Below, one piece after another: positions 23,838-36,000 of a stretch of DNA of 64,000 nucleotides. The stretch's first letter is position 1; each line of letters begins with the position of its first letter. The stretch covers positions 2,156,501 through 2,220,500 of the forward strand of contig NC_090129.1 in NCBI RefSeq assembly GCF_040581485.1, in the 5' to 3' direction. The notes under the pieces are model-generated. The model searched no databases and was not told the origin of the DNA. It was given only the letters and a program-made list of their open reading frames with translations. The DNA is from Linepithema humile. Lineage: Eukaryota; Arthropoda; Insecta; Hymenoptera; Formicidae. Position numbers and translations under genes: made by a program.

Positions 23838-25525
23838 CGTCCTGCCCCCCACGCTCAGCACGGGCCCAACGCCTGGACCCTGCCGCCGAGGCGTAAAGCT
23901 TAATTATTCATAAGTACGATTAAGCAATGCTCTAACGCCCCTTCCCCATCCCTCCCTCTCTCCTTCCCGCATCCCCATCAATTACCCGTGTAGCACAAGG
24001 TCCGTACTTGAGGTACGCAGCGCGGCGTAAATCGCCGCGAGGGATTTCAAGCTGAGAGAATACTTAAGCAGCGGAACCACACCGATAGGGCCGACCACTG
24101 TTTTTCCGCGAGAAACCGATAAATCTAAGTCGATCGGAGCGTGTGATTTTATTCACCCCTATGTATATACGAAATCCACTGTAGAAAGATCGTCGAGAGA
24201 AAACGATCGGAGGAGGGGGAAAGGACTTGAGCACTTCACGCGTGCTCCGTCACGTTGAATTTTATCGCGGAGAAAAATTCGTGAACTTTTATCGTATGAT
24301 CGTCGATTATTCGTGTGTGATGGTCCCTAATTTTATTAATTATGTTTATCGCCCGAGCGATGTTACAACGGCATCGCGTATGCAGACGGGACGCGACGGG
24401 ATGAACGTCCGATACGCGTTCCCGTAGAAAGCTTCGGCGCGTAGACTTGTACCGCTCCTTTATATCTTAACGTGTTTCTTGACACCGAATCAGCGGCCGT
24501 CGCTGATCAAACGTGAGATTTAGCTTGCACGATTTTTTAGCGGAACCGACGCGGAACTGGCTGATGAACAGAAGAAGAGAAGTAAAAAAAAAAAAAAAAC
24601 CGCTGCTCGATCATGTACTTACGATATCGTGGGAAAATCGTGATAGGCGTAAACGGACGAAGCTGCGATTCGCAAGAAAAAGAAAGTACAGATGCGCTCA
24701 ATTAAGTTTTCGATTACTGGCAAATAATAAGATTTTTCATTCGGGAATTCGCGTTCCAAGAGCGGATTCTCGATATCTCTCTCGCTTTTGGCATTCCTCC
24801 GTTCGCCGGGCTGCGAAGCAGCTCGCAATCGCGTGCACATCGCGTCGACACTTCGTCCGCTTGCCTCTTCCGTTTCCTATATAGCATTATAGTATAAATA
24901 GCATTAATCGCGCGAGAAGGGTTATGACGCGAGCGGGAAATCGAATTCTTGCGAACGCGAGGTGTCATTACGGCAATTTAATTGTAATATAGCTGCATTG
25001 TCGTGACACGGATATTGCGAGTCGCGGAGATAATGACGATAATGATAATGACAATGATTGACGTAGCTATCGCGCGTTGCGGGTCGCGAAGACCTCCCGA
25101 CACGCGACGAACGCTTCTGTCAAACCCCCCCCCCCCTTGGGATAGAGCTGAACGTTTCTTTTCCCTTAATTTCGTAGTAACGTTTTAACTCGCGGGGACC
25201 GATAATCTCGCGCGGATATGCTTTCGAGCTATTACCTACCGCGAGCCCTAGATTATTATTATTAAGCGTGTATCATATGAAATGAACGAGGTACGAAGCG
25301 ACGAGCTTCGGCTTGTGCCTGAGGGATAAGAGGGCCTGGCTTCGCCGAGTTGAAAGATGTCTGTCTCGATGTAAAAGACCGTATATAAAGAGAATAATTA
25401 AACCGCAGACACCTATTATACACCTCTATAGTCTATTTAATAATATTACTTATTGAATTGTCAATCTCATGTTCACCTTGTTTCATCGTTTTTAAATAGT
25501 TAATAAACGTTTTACCAATTTTACT
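23838..25525 (+). other. dlg1: dlg1 3' untranslated region
   Basis: Non-coding sequence of about 1.7 kb follows the stop codon up to the first good AATAAA with a T-rich downstream element. It contains a C12 homopolymer (25125-25136). The open frames in it have no coding features. The end point is a prediction. Confidence 0.6.
25502..25507 (+). terminator. Probable dlg1 polyadenylation signal AATAAA
   Basis: AATAAA lies 1.66 kb after the stop and is followed by a T-rich stretch (acgttttaccaatttt). Another AATAAA is at 26354-26359 and could serve a longer form. Confidence 0.5.
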
Positions 25526-26119
25526 ACTGTCTATGCATTCGAATCCCTCCCTGCTCTTCGCAACGTCGTGGAAAAGATGCACAAGATTTCGATAAAGGTG
25601 GTAATCGGCGACGGCGAAAGATATTAATATATTAATAATGCAAAAATTATTAATAAAGATATTGAAGTATTAATGCTAAAAGAATTGAAGATATTTTTAT
25701 ATTGCGTGAATTTTTGTATAAATAGAAATATTTAGTATCTAAAATCTAAAATGTACAATGTTTAGAGATAGTTAAAATAATACGTACGCGAAATGACTCG
25801 AAATAATTTTGTTGCGTCTTAGTGCGTTTTTGGTGACGATATATAACTGGGGATAATGAAAAATAAGAGTTTCGATAAAAATATTTGTTTTTATTACATC
25901 GATCGGATAACTCGTTATTGTTATTAGCGAAAAAAAATCACAAATATTCATTTCCTCATTAGAAAGTCCATTCGTCGGGTCCATCGTGACTCGCTTATAA
26001 CGACTACGGCGGTGACAATAATAACGATAGTTCCTCTTTACACGAATCACAGTAAGACTCTAATTTGTTCATCGTCAACGTTATTTCGAACTAAATCTCT
26101 GAAATAAAATATATATATT

Positions 26120-26155
<36 letters not shown>

Positions 26156-26377
26156 TGTTCATCTTTTTATATATATATATATATTTATATAACTTCTGTT
26201 TCTTTATCCGCATTAAAGCAGCAGTTTTAACACATTTAGAAGTTTCTTGAATATATATATTACAAAGGGGGGCGAGAAGGGAGGAGCGTTGTCTGAATGT
26301 TACACGGCTAAGAAAATGTACATCCATCATTAGCTACTATGTATATATGATACAATAAAAAAGCGAGTAATCATAAG

Positions 26378-26461
26378 TGGTAGTGATAGTAGTAAATAGC
26401 GATAGTCGCGGTAGTGATAGTAGCAGTGGTAGTAATAATAGGAATATAGTTCTAGTAGTCG
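26378..26461. repeat. Degenerate GTAGTGATA-type minisatellite
   Basis: Repeated variants of gtagtgatagtagtaa and gatagtcgcggtagtgatag over about 85 bases. Confidence 0.7.
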
Positions 26462-27702
26462 CAACGTGAGATATATATATACACACTTCGTTTATCATGT
26501 TATACAACGTGACTTCGCGAGGTCGATTAATGCTTTACATTATACACAGATAATACGCGCTGATATAAACAAGTATTATTTCGCATTCTACTTATACTTT
26601 ACGCATCGACTACTTAGGAATAAATGATACATATACAGCACGTACACCATTGTTGTATACTTGTCGTTCCGCTCTTCCGCGTTTCGCTCCTCTCTCTACT
26701 ACTACTTCGTTTCGTTTGCGCGGCTGAAAATATCGTCGGTATATACAATTGGTAATACAACTGTGTCTCTATTTAATCGATCGTCAGCTAAATAAAATTG
26801 TGAGGAGCCACGTTCGAGTGCACGCGGATCGCTCGCGCAACGAATCGCATCGCATTAACATCAATTAATATCACTCAATGTTAATTAGATATTGATTAAT
26901 CGTCTCTCGCGACGAGTGAACCCTCCCTTTTTTTTTTTTTTTTTCCAACTAACTACTGTACACACACGCACTGATACGCGTCGCTCGCACGCACGAACGC
27001 ATATGTCGCCCGTAGTCGGTACATCGTCAAGTTATTTTCAAGAATACACGTGGATTTTTCCCTGAGACTGAGATTATAACGATTGAAACCTCTGTACTGC
27101 ACGGCATCAAAAGTAAACGCGTATTGCGGCATCCTAAGCATCTGCGAACCCCCGCGCTTCTTCGTCCTTCCTTCGCGATCCTGTCCCGCAACATTCGCAG
27201 ACTTGCACACGATAGGCGCCCGGATGCGCCTACACATTCCGCCCAAAAGTCGACACGCAGGAATGCTGCGAGACGATAAGTACGATCAATCGAATTGGCT
27301 CTGTCAATGTTTAAAATAGCCTCCTCGTCTCTCCCTAAAATTCACATTTCTAAATTGCTTTGATCGAACACGACGTCGCTCCGATGATGGAAACTCGCTG
27401 TTTCATCTCTTTTCGCAACTTGTCCTCGATTTCGAATCACAATAACAAAATTGCAGCTTTATTTCGAATATTATTCATGCCTTCATCGCGGTATCGTTCT
27501 TAATTATATTGTATTGCAAGAAATTCTCTCCTCCACTTTAGAAATTTTGTTAAACGTGTGTCTGATCACCGATACGCGACGCGTCAACATTGCCCCGACA
27601 TCACAAAAACGGACCGAAGATAAAATGCAAAAAAGAAAACAGATACATTATTGCACAGTGAGCGTTATTCGGCGATGTTTAACCGACATGAACACTCGAA
27701 AT

Positions 27703-27765
27703 AATATATATATATATATATATGTGTGTGCACTTTATGTATATATATATATATATACACACATA
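27703..27765. repeat. (TA)n/(TG)n compound microsatellite
   Basis: Two TA runs separated by a tgtgtgtgcactttatg spacer. Confidence 0.9.
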
Positions 27766-28619
27766 TATTTCCTATCTTTCTTCTAACTTCTAAAAAACAA
27801 TATTTAATGCATCTAGCCGATTAACAAAACAAAAACGTTACTCCGTGAAATTGCACTTCCCACGTTTAAGAATTGAGCCATTGACACCTCTCTGCCGAGT
27901 CCGTCTTCCATCCGAATTTACGCTGATTGTTCAACTGGAAGCAACAAATTAGAAATAGATATCCTCGTGTGGATACGATCCAGTATTACATATCGATATA
28001 CAATACCAGAGAGAATTAGAAATACTAAAAACAACAGAACTTAGACGGCGGATTACACATCTTAATGCAAGAAACGCTAATTCTCGACTCAATAAATTGA
28101 ATTTTAACACATTCGAGGTTTTTCAAGCACCTTATTCCCGACATGTTACGACACATATCATAAATATATAACTCACACGACGCAACATACGATTCTTTCA
28201 ATACAAGAAAAGGGAAAAATAACACAAAGGTGTGGTAACATGATCAATCGCAGTGGCGATTTCAATTACGTTACGCCCTTAACATTGGTTCTCGTATTAA
28301 AACGATGCATTCTACAAACAGTTCGAAGAGGAAAAACCTAACATTAACACACACGAGCGCGCGTCCCAAACTCCACAAATCCTGGAGTGAAGTCTCTTAA
28401 AAAAAAAGAGAGAAACTTCGTGAAGCCACGTGCGAGATAAAAATATATCTGGTACGACAGCTACGTTCTTTTTCGCACTCCTAAAGTAATTTATTAGTAC
28501 TATTTACGTTATCGTTATTTTTGTCATCACTATTCCGAGACTCGGTTCGAGAAAAATCTCCCGTTGAAGAAGTCTTTGCATTCTCGTGTCGTCCTCGTCA
28601 CTTAAACGACAATTCTCAT

Positions 28620-28625
28620 TTTATT
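28620..28625 (-). terminator. Possible BCOR-like polyadenylation signal
   Basis: TTTATT on the plus strand (AATAAA on minus) about 1 kb after the stop. Others are present, for example 27458-27463. Choice not determinable. Confidence 0.25.
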
Positions 28626-28746
28626 CGCCTAAAAGCGCTACGTTAATGAACTTCTGATTATTTAATCAGTCCTTAAGAGAATTAATAAAATATCATCGTT
28701 TTATGGATATACACGCGTACATTACGCATATCCCAATTAAATACTG

Positions 28747-29520
28747 CTATATAATGTCACAGGTAGCTGTTTTCCGTTGTCCCCACTCATAGCTGCGCAT
28801 TAAGTAGTAGATCGTTTCATTTAGAATTACATTTGTATCGGTTACGTGCTTCGGAGTTTGATTGCGCGTTACACTCACGGTAACCTGATTATCGATTTTC
28901 TTTATTACCTGTGCAAGGGATAAGAGATATAGCGAAAGATTCGTCACTTAATCCGCTAATGAAAGAATCGATTATATCTTTTATCGCTTTGGTCGAACTA
29001 AATTGTATCGATGTACAAAGGCATGAAACAAATACAATTCTAGGGCCCGTGAGTATCACTGATTCCACCAGAAGTGTATGCCCAGTAAAATGCAGATCGC
29101 GAGTGGAAAATCGATTATCAGCATCAGTCAATTCAATTTACCTTCGAAACGTAAGTACCAACAAATGTTACAGAGTCTTTGGACACGCGTAAAAGCACCG
29201 ATCTTCATTGTTGTGTCAGGAACGATCACCCTTGTTCTCTTCGGGGCGTCCAATCGTCCTGATGAAACGAGTCTCAGCCACCCGTTTAGGATTCTTCCGA
29301 CGTATTGCAAGGAACTTGTTCGTCTTTCTTTCAACGCGTTGTAATTCGGACACACACATTCCAGTGAGAACTTGTAGGTCGTGAGTAGTCGCGATTCTCG
29401 CAGTTGTCGTGAAATCTCGTTAAGTCATCATCAGCTAAAATTGGCTGCTCAATCCGTGGAATTTTTGCTACGTATCTCCTGTCGCTTCCTTCCCTGCTGC
29501 CGTTCGCGTTTTACAGCGGC
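28747..29520 (-). other. Unassigned region with coding-like open frames on both strands
   Basis: Minus strand: an open frame of about 125 codons ends near 29131 and carries a GAAG|GTAAAT donor (GT 29141-29140). An acceptor (AG 29060-29059) 83 bases on keeps the phase into a further 49 codons, then a CACAG|GTAATA site at 28909. A third frame continues to a TAG at 28747. Plus strand: an ATG frame at 29078-29344 contains a hydrophobic stretch (APIFIVVSGTITLVLF), and an acceptor-like gtgcaag at 28917 opens another. No family is recognised. It may be the BCOR 3' UTR, a decayed gene or a small real gene. Confidence 0.25.
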
Positions 29521-29616
29521 GCCTTTGCGCTCGGCTTTCTTCTGGTGCTCTTTGGCCGGAATCGAGGTCGATGGTTTCGATGTCTGGGGATGCGGTCGCC
29601 CCAGCGACCCCTCCTG

Positions 29617-30038
29617 TCACCTAAGACTGATCAGCACCTTCTCCACGTTCAGCAGGGACTTCACTTTATCGTTGTACTTGATGAGGGTGACTTTGGAGCC
29701 GCGCACGTTGATCCTCTCGCCGCCGCTCAGTAGATGACAGCAGTGCGTTTGTTCTAAGAAATCCGACAGCTTGAGCTCGCGCATAACGTCGCGATGCGCG
29801 ACCGCGGGCGGCCCGGAGGGCGCTTTCGGATTGATTTGGCGGAGCAGAGCGTCGCGGCTCTTTATCCTCAAAATCGCCATGAGATCTTGAAGCAGCACCC
29901 ACTTGTCGGAGTCGTTGTTCAGGGTGAAGAGAACGGGCAGGTTGACATCGCTTACTTCCATCTCGACGTCGTCCAATTCCAACTCCGGACTGTCCAGCGG
30001 AGTGTCATCGAGCGGATTGTAGCCCGTTTCTACCGGAT
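29617..30038 (-). CDS. BCOR: BCOR-like exon 9: PUFD domain and stop
   Basis: Acceptor gttttcgcag. After an acidic spacer it encodes VEMEVSDVNLPVLFTL, WVLLQDLMAILRIKSRDALL and VTLIKYNDKVKSLLNVEKV, which align with the PUFD fold that binds the RAWUL domain of PCGF1-type proteins. Stop TGA at 29619-29617 is followed by C and an in-frame open stretch of 55 codons (see findings). Confidence 0.93.
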
Positions 30039-33000
30039 CTGCGAAAACAAATTTGCAGAAAGTCGGTAAAAATAGAGGTTAGGAAAGTTGGTAAAAATAT
30101 CTTTCTAGAATTTGCGTCATAAATTTAAGAATTTCCGAATGAAACTTATGCCGTTGCGTACCAAAGAGAGAAGCTGGACCGGCGAACGACCACGGCACCG
30201 TGGTGCGACCTTGAACATCATCCAGATGCTGCTCTAGAATGGAATTGGCTTCGGTGTCGACGGCCAGCATTAACGGCGTTTGTCCGGAATAAGTGGCCAG
30301 CAATGGATCGGCGCCGTACGACAGCAGCAACCGTACGAGTTCCGTGGCACCATTCTCCGCCGCCTCGTGAAGCGGCCTGACAAAGGAGAAGGACATATGT
30401 CACTTTCTCTCAAACGATCGATAGTCGCCCCCCACAGTCGCCCATCAAGCCACCTTGCCTAAATGGCAATTGCGCAAATCAATAATTGGACGGAAGCATT
30501 ACCTGATACCGCCATTAGCGCTCTCGCTAACGTTCGCGCCGTAAGCCAGCAGGAGCTTCGCGATCTCCAGATGACCCTTGGCGCAAGCCTCGTGAAGCGG
30601 CGTATATCCCGCGTTGTCCTTGGGACTCGGCGCGTTGTTGAGCTTCTCCAGGCAATAAGCGGTCACGTCCTGCGGTGAAATCGCCGATTAAATTCGTGCA
30701 AGTCGCTCGTTAATTCTGTCGCATAACGCGCGATCCTTTTCTTACCGTGTAACCGAGGCGAGCGGCGCGGTGTAATATCGTTTCTCCGACACCCTTTTTG
30801 ATAACCCACGTCCTGATTTCAGATTGTATGTCGGCTACGCATTCCGGACTTGGCTTGCTAGTCTGACTTTGCTGTAAAATAATGGCGTTAAAAAAAAAAA
30901 AATCATGAAAATAACGCACTTACTGCGAACAATTTCAGGAAATTAAAGCAATCGAAATATATTAAGAATCGCATACGTACTCTCTTTCTGTCCTTTGGCA
31001 ACGCCTCGTCCCTTTTCAGTGGCTTCTTCTTCTTGCGGATGTAATCGAATCCGGAGCGGAACTTTCGCCGGCCGGGCCGGAGTTTCAGTTTCTTTTTATT
31101 ACGAGTCTCCGGATCGTTCTTGTCGTCCTCCATCTCGTTATTTTCCTCCTCCCTGGCGTCGTTCGTTTCTTCCTGCTCCATCTCAGTCTTGATACGGTGC
31201 AGTTTTTTGTCCGCGAGTGACTTCAACAAATCCTTCCGTCGCCTCGCGGCGGTTAACAGGCGACGCTTCGAATTCACGATCGCTTTGTGACTCCTCAGTA
31301 TACCAGCGTTCCTCAAGCGCGACGCCACTTTCTGCTTCAACGTCCGCACCTTACCCAACGCGCTCTCCGGCGTCTCGTTCTGCGAATCGTCATCCTGAGA
31401 CGTGTCGTCGTGATTTTGCATCGGCGGGGCCGACGCGGGCCTGTCCTCGCCGAACACCTCGCGAATAGTCGCCTCCTTCTTCAAAACTTTCGTCTCCGTT
31501 CTCGTTCTGCTCTTCAGCACGAGAGTGGAAAATTCGTTCGGCAACGTGTGATTGTTCTTGAACGCGTCGCGGAAATTATTGACCGTCTCCTTGCGAAAGT
31601 AGCCGAGGAGGACCGACTCGGTGACTTTGATTGGGGTTTTATTATTCTTTAATGGGGTCTTGTTTCTAGAGTTCTTCGACGTTTCGGATGACGGGATCGG
31701 CGCGAGACTCGGTGTCGGCAACAATTCCGGCTCGTTGCTGCTCTTGTTGAGAATCTTACCGCCCTTCGGATTCTGCTTCTTCTTCGCGTCCTTCTGACCG
31801 CTGCCGACCTTCTGCGCGAGAACGTCGACGATCGAATTGTTCTCCGAGCGGGAATGTTTTATCATGGCCTTCGGAGGGCAGGAAACGGTCGTTGACGAAG
31901 TCGCCTCTTCGTCATCGATTTTACTGCCGAGTCCAGCAATGCTGAAGCTGTAGTTGGATTCCATATCGCTGTCCACCAATCTCTTACTGCGACCGAGACA
32001 TACATCGGAGCTGTCCATCGAGACGGACAGCGCCGGCGATCCAGGATCCAAGTCCGGCAAGGACGTGGACAGTCGATGAAAACGCGACGGCTTCGACACT
32101 GTTATCAATCTCGGCGGCATTCGCAGAGACTTCTTGTAGACGTAAACCTCCTCTTCCCAGCCGGGCCTGAAGTCACTGCCATCGCCAAACAGCGGCTTAG
32201 GCTTGGCTTTCTGAGAGGTGCCACCTTTGGGAGGCGACAATTTCGACTCCTTGTCCGTCTTCGCCTTGTGGGGAGTCGTGTCTCTCGAACGGAGCTTCAT
32301 GCCTTCGGACACGTTGACCGTGGATCGTTTCCTAGCGCGAAGTCTGTCAGCCACCGACGAACCGTGACCGAACTCGGTGCTGGCGTCGCTCTCCTCGCTC
32401 GACGATTCGCTGCCGCTCGAGGACTCGAGTTTAATTCTGCTGCCGCGACGTATCCTTCTCCTCCGGCATATCACTTCCTCGTCACAATCGCTGTCCTCTT
32501 TCTTCTCCTGCCTCTTCCTCTTAATTAACGGCACTTCGTCCGAATCGTCACTCGATTGTTTATCGTCGTCCTTCCCCAAGCCGGGCTCCGTCTTGATCTT
32601 GATGTCTTCGAAAACTGAGTTTACTACCTCTACCTCTTTACTAGCTTCCGGCTCCTTCTTGATATCTTCGGGCTTGATTTGAGAATGCGACGCATTGCTA
32701 TCCGACTCCTTGTCGCTGTCGTTAATCCCGTCTTCGTGCTTCGACGTCCCAGTGCCGCTCAACTTTTTCCTGCGACCTCGTTTTTTCGCGGCATCGCCCA
32801 CGCGCAATTGCTCCATAAACTTATCACAGGTGACACTCCAAAATGAATCAATGTCATTGATTTTATCATTCTCCTGCAAATAAACGATTACGCTCGTTAA
32901 AGATTAGAATATAAACAATGGCGCTCGTTTACGCGATAAATGTTGCGGAAAAAAATCAAAGAAAACATTGGACGAACAAAATCAATCAATTATTACAAAA

Positions 33001-36000
33001 TTAAAATCTTTATCTTTATGTCAAGGAGAATATTATTCTACTCTAGACATCTTTTAGTAGTGTAGACAATTTTTAATAAAATGCCTTATAAAAATTTCCG
33101 GCATTACTTTAAACATGTGTTTAAAGAGACATAAGCAGTGTGTTTAGGCTCGACTGGCGCGACGACCTGCGAGAATTATTGTCAGTTCAAGAGACATAAA
33201 CATGTGTTCGAGAAAGCGGTATATTCGTTAAAATTAGATTTTTGTTTTTGCTTCTCGAGTTCTACAGAGCAAGACATTCCGCCCGAGAATAATGGCTGTT
33301 TTTCACTTGTTTCTCTGATTTCGCCACACCCAAAAACAATCAATAAACAATGGAAGTCTGACCAATAATAATCGGTGTTGAATTTCTATTGGTTCTCGGA
33401 ATCGGACGAATCAAGATTCGTTTGTCGCGAAATGACAGTTACTGTGATGTGCTCCTTCAAACCTCACTGCGCAACAAGCTTTCGCCGGGAGCACAGCAAA
33501 GTCTTTGCCGCTGACGGAACGTTTGCTCTTCCGCGAGTTGAAAAAATCGCGAGTTCGGAGTGCAAATAAAAACAAGAAATTATACTGTTAACCGGACTCG
33601 ATTTCTTTCCGTTCTGTCTCTCTGATCGGCATTTAAATAAATTTAGCGTGGACGTGACATCGAGAGCGCGTCTACAGTATGCAAAACGCCAGCATAGTAA
33701 GTTTAATAACTTTTTTAAATAATCTGGTATAAAAGGCGAAAAGAGCCGTTGCTAGGTGTTCGTGCGACAAAAATTCAACTATATTATAAAAATTATAGAA
33801 TTGCAAACGTTTCTGCCTATGTTAGGCCTTCTTCAGTGTCGTTACAAGTAAAATTCATAATAAAACAGTATTACATTGGTCGAACCATTAAGTAAACAAA
33901 TAAGGTAAAATACGCAGAGCATTCTTCTTAGTAAATAGACACTGAAGAATGTTGTTAATTTATTGGAGCCTTAATATTATTATTAAACTTTTTAAAATTT
34001 AATTTCCCAAAATCACATTGAAAACGGGTGTCTACAATACCCCCTTAATCGCGCAATTTAATACTTTCCCCCAAATTTATGGTTTGTGACATTGCAGAGT
34101 TTTACCTTCAATTCTATCTTCACGAGATCGGTCGCAGATGCGATGCATACGGCATCGTTGAGAGGCATCGGTGGCTGCACTTTAGATAACTGCTTTCTAT
34201 CCCTCCTCATTTCCTCCAAGGTCTGTCGCTCGAGAACCGGCATCTCACTTTCGGAATCACTCTCCCGGAAGTCGAAGACCGAGGTCTCGGAGGAACTTCT
34301 GCAGCCGCTTGTTCTGGCCGGCACCGCGGACGCGACCGGGGGAGCGACGGGCACAGGCACGGCCACCGGCATGTTGTCGTTCTCGTCGGTTCGCGAAAAC
34401 AAGCGTCTCCTGGGCGGCAGGCAAACGACTTTCTCGCGCGTGAGTTTCGGCGGGCTGCCCGCGGACGAACCCGACTGCGGCGTCGACGTCGAAGCCGCGC
34501 TATCGATCTCTGTGTATGATACAAATCAAATTATATGCGGATCAAAGGCAGCTGCGTGTAACATAGCTGCGTTTCAACACGATTCGCACGTGTAAATTAC
34601 GTTCGAATCAGAACATTAAACAACTTACACCAACACAAAATTGTCATTGATAAAGGCTATTAGCTTGTCTTACGCAAGCCGTCTAATTACCTTTCGGCGT
34701 CGACGACGTATCTTGAGGTGGTGCTTTCGTTGTAAATTGGCCGATGCCGACCTGCAGAAAAAAAAACGTAATCATAAGATTCAACACGATAATATAACGA
34801 TAATTAGTTAAGCAAGACTCACTTGTTTGAGTTCCGCCTTTGTCCTGATTTTCGCGGCTAAGATAGCAGCCAGCCCGTCGTCCTTGTCGCGATGAATCTG
34901 ATTCTCAGCACCGCGTGGTCCCGCGAGGGAAGCTTCTTTGCCGGGTAGCGTGGCGGATGCGTTTACTCTCGACGCGTACATGCTGCGAGGCGCCTCCTGA
35001 GTAATCGAGTCTACCGCCCGCGGAACTTGGAGCTTGTAATGCGGCGGCGTGTTGCTGTTACGCTCCAGCAAACTCGCTGCTGTGAACGGTGACAGATTGT
35101 GCCTGCCGATATTTGTTTTAGGCTCGACTGGCGCGACGACCTGCGAGAATTGTTGTCAGAGATGTCAATATTCGAATGTCTCGAGATTACTTAATTCAAA
35201 GTTTCTTTCTAAATTCTAAATTGAGTTATAATTAGACGAATACAGCAGTTTAATGATTCTCTAATAGCTTGCATATTATGTATATAAAATATCCAGAGAA
35301 TCACTAATTGCCGTATTCATCTAATTCATAATTCAGTTTATCGCGTTAAATTTTTATTTTTGCAATCAATTTGTATTTATCGACGATTCGATGTTCGCTT
35401 TCTTATGTTTCTAAAATTTCTCTTGTGCTTTTCCTAGTGTAAACATTTTTTTTCAAATTAATATTTCCAGATATTTTACATATGTATATAAAATATTAGA
35501 GAATCACTAGATTGCCGCTAATTCATCCAATTATAATTCAATTTAGATTTCGAAAAAATATTAATTTAAAAAAACTAGACAGCGCAAGCAAAAAATTTTA
35601 AAAACAAAACGAATCATCGATAAATAAAAATTGATTGTAAAATAAAAATTGAAGATAATTCTCTGAACTATAAAAGAAGAAACTTTTAGTGTACCTTATT
35701 CTGGAAGCTCTGCTGACTGTGATTGACCAAGATAGGTTGCTGACTGTTGAGCTGCTCGTCCCGCTGCTGCTTGTTCTCCAGACTGTTTCTCAACAAGCTG
35801 AGCACCCTCTTGTCGGCGCCGGTGTTGCTTGGTTGGTCCATCGGCTGGCCGCCGGACGTGCCGCTCGGAAGACACGTCGTCTTCTGAGATGACTGACGAT
35901 AACTCGGGTAAGTCGGCTGAGCGCCGCTCAATTGTTGCGGCAACGAGTGCGCGTTCACCGATTTCGAGATCACCGGATGATTGTACGACGACGGCGAGCT

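Larger units (their letters stand above)
25526..28746. other. AT-rich region between convergent genes
   Basis: No gene seen. It holds (TA)-rich repeats (26108-26190, 27703-27765), a degenerate GTAGTGATA-type repeat (26378-26461), a T run (26931-26944) and several AATAAA/TTTATT signals. TTTATT at 28620-28625 could be a polyadenylation signal of the minus-strand BCOR-like gene. Confidence 0.6.

Noticed and set aside
29049..29077. Very short plus-strand introns (GTGAGT..ccaccag; GTAAGT..gttacag at 29151-29173)
   Set aside because: 23-28 bases is below the workable size of insect introns.
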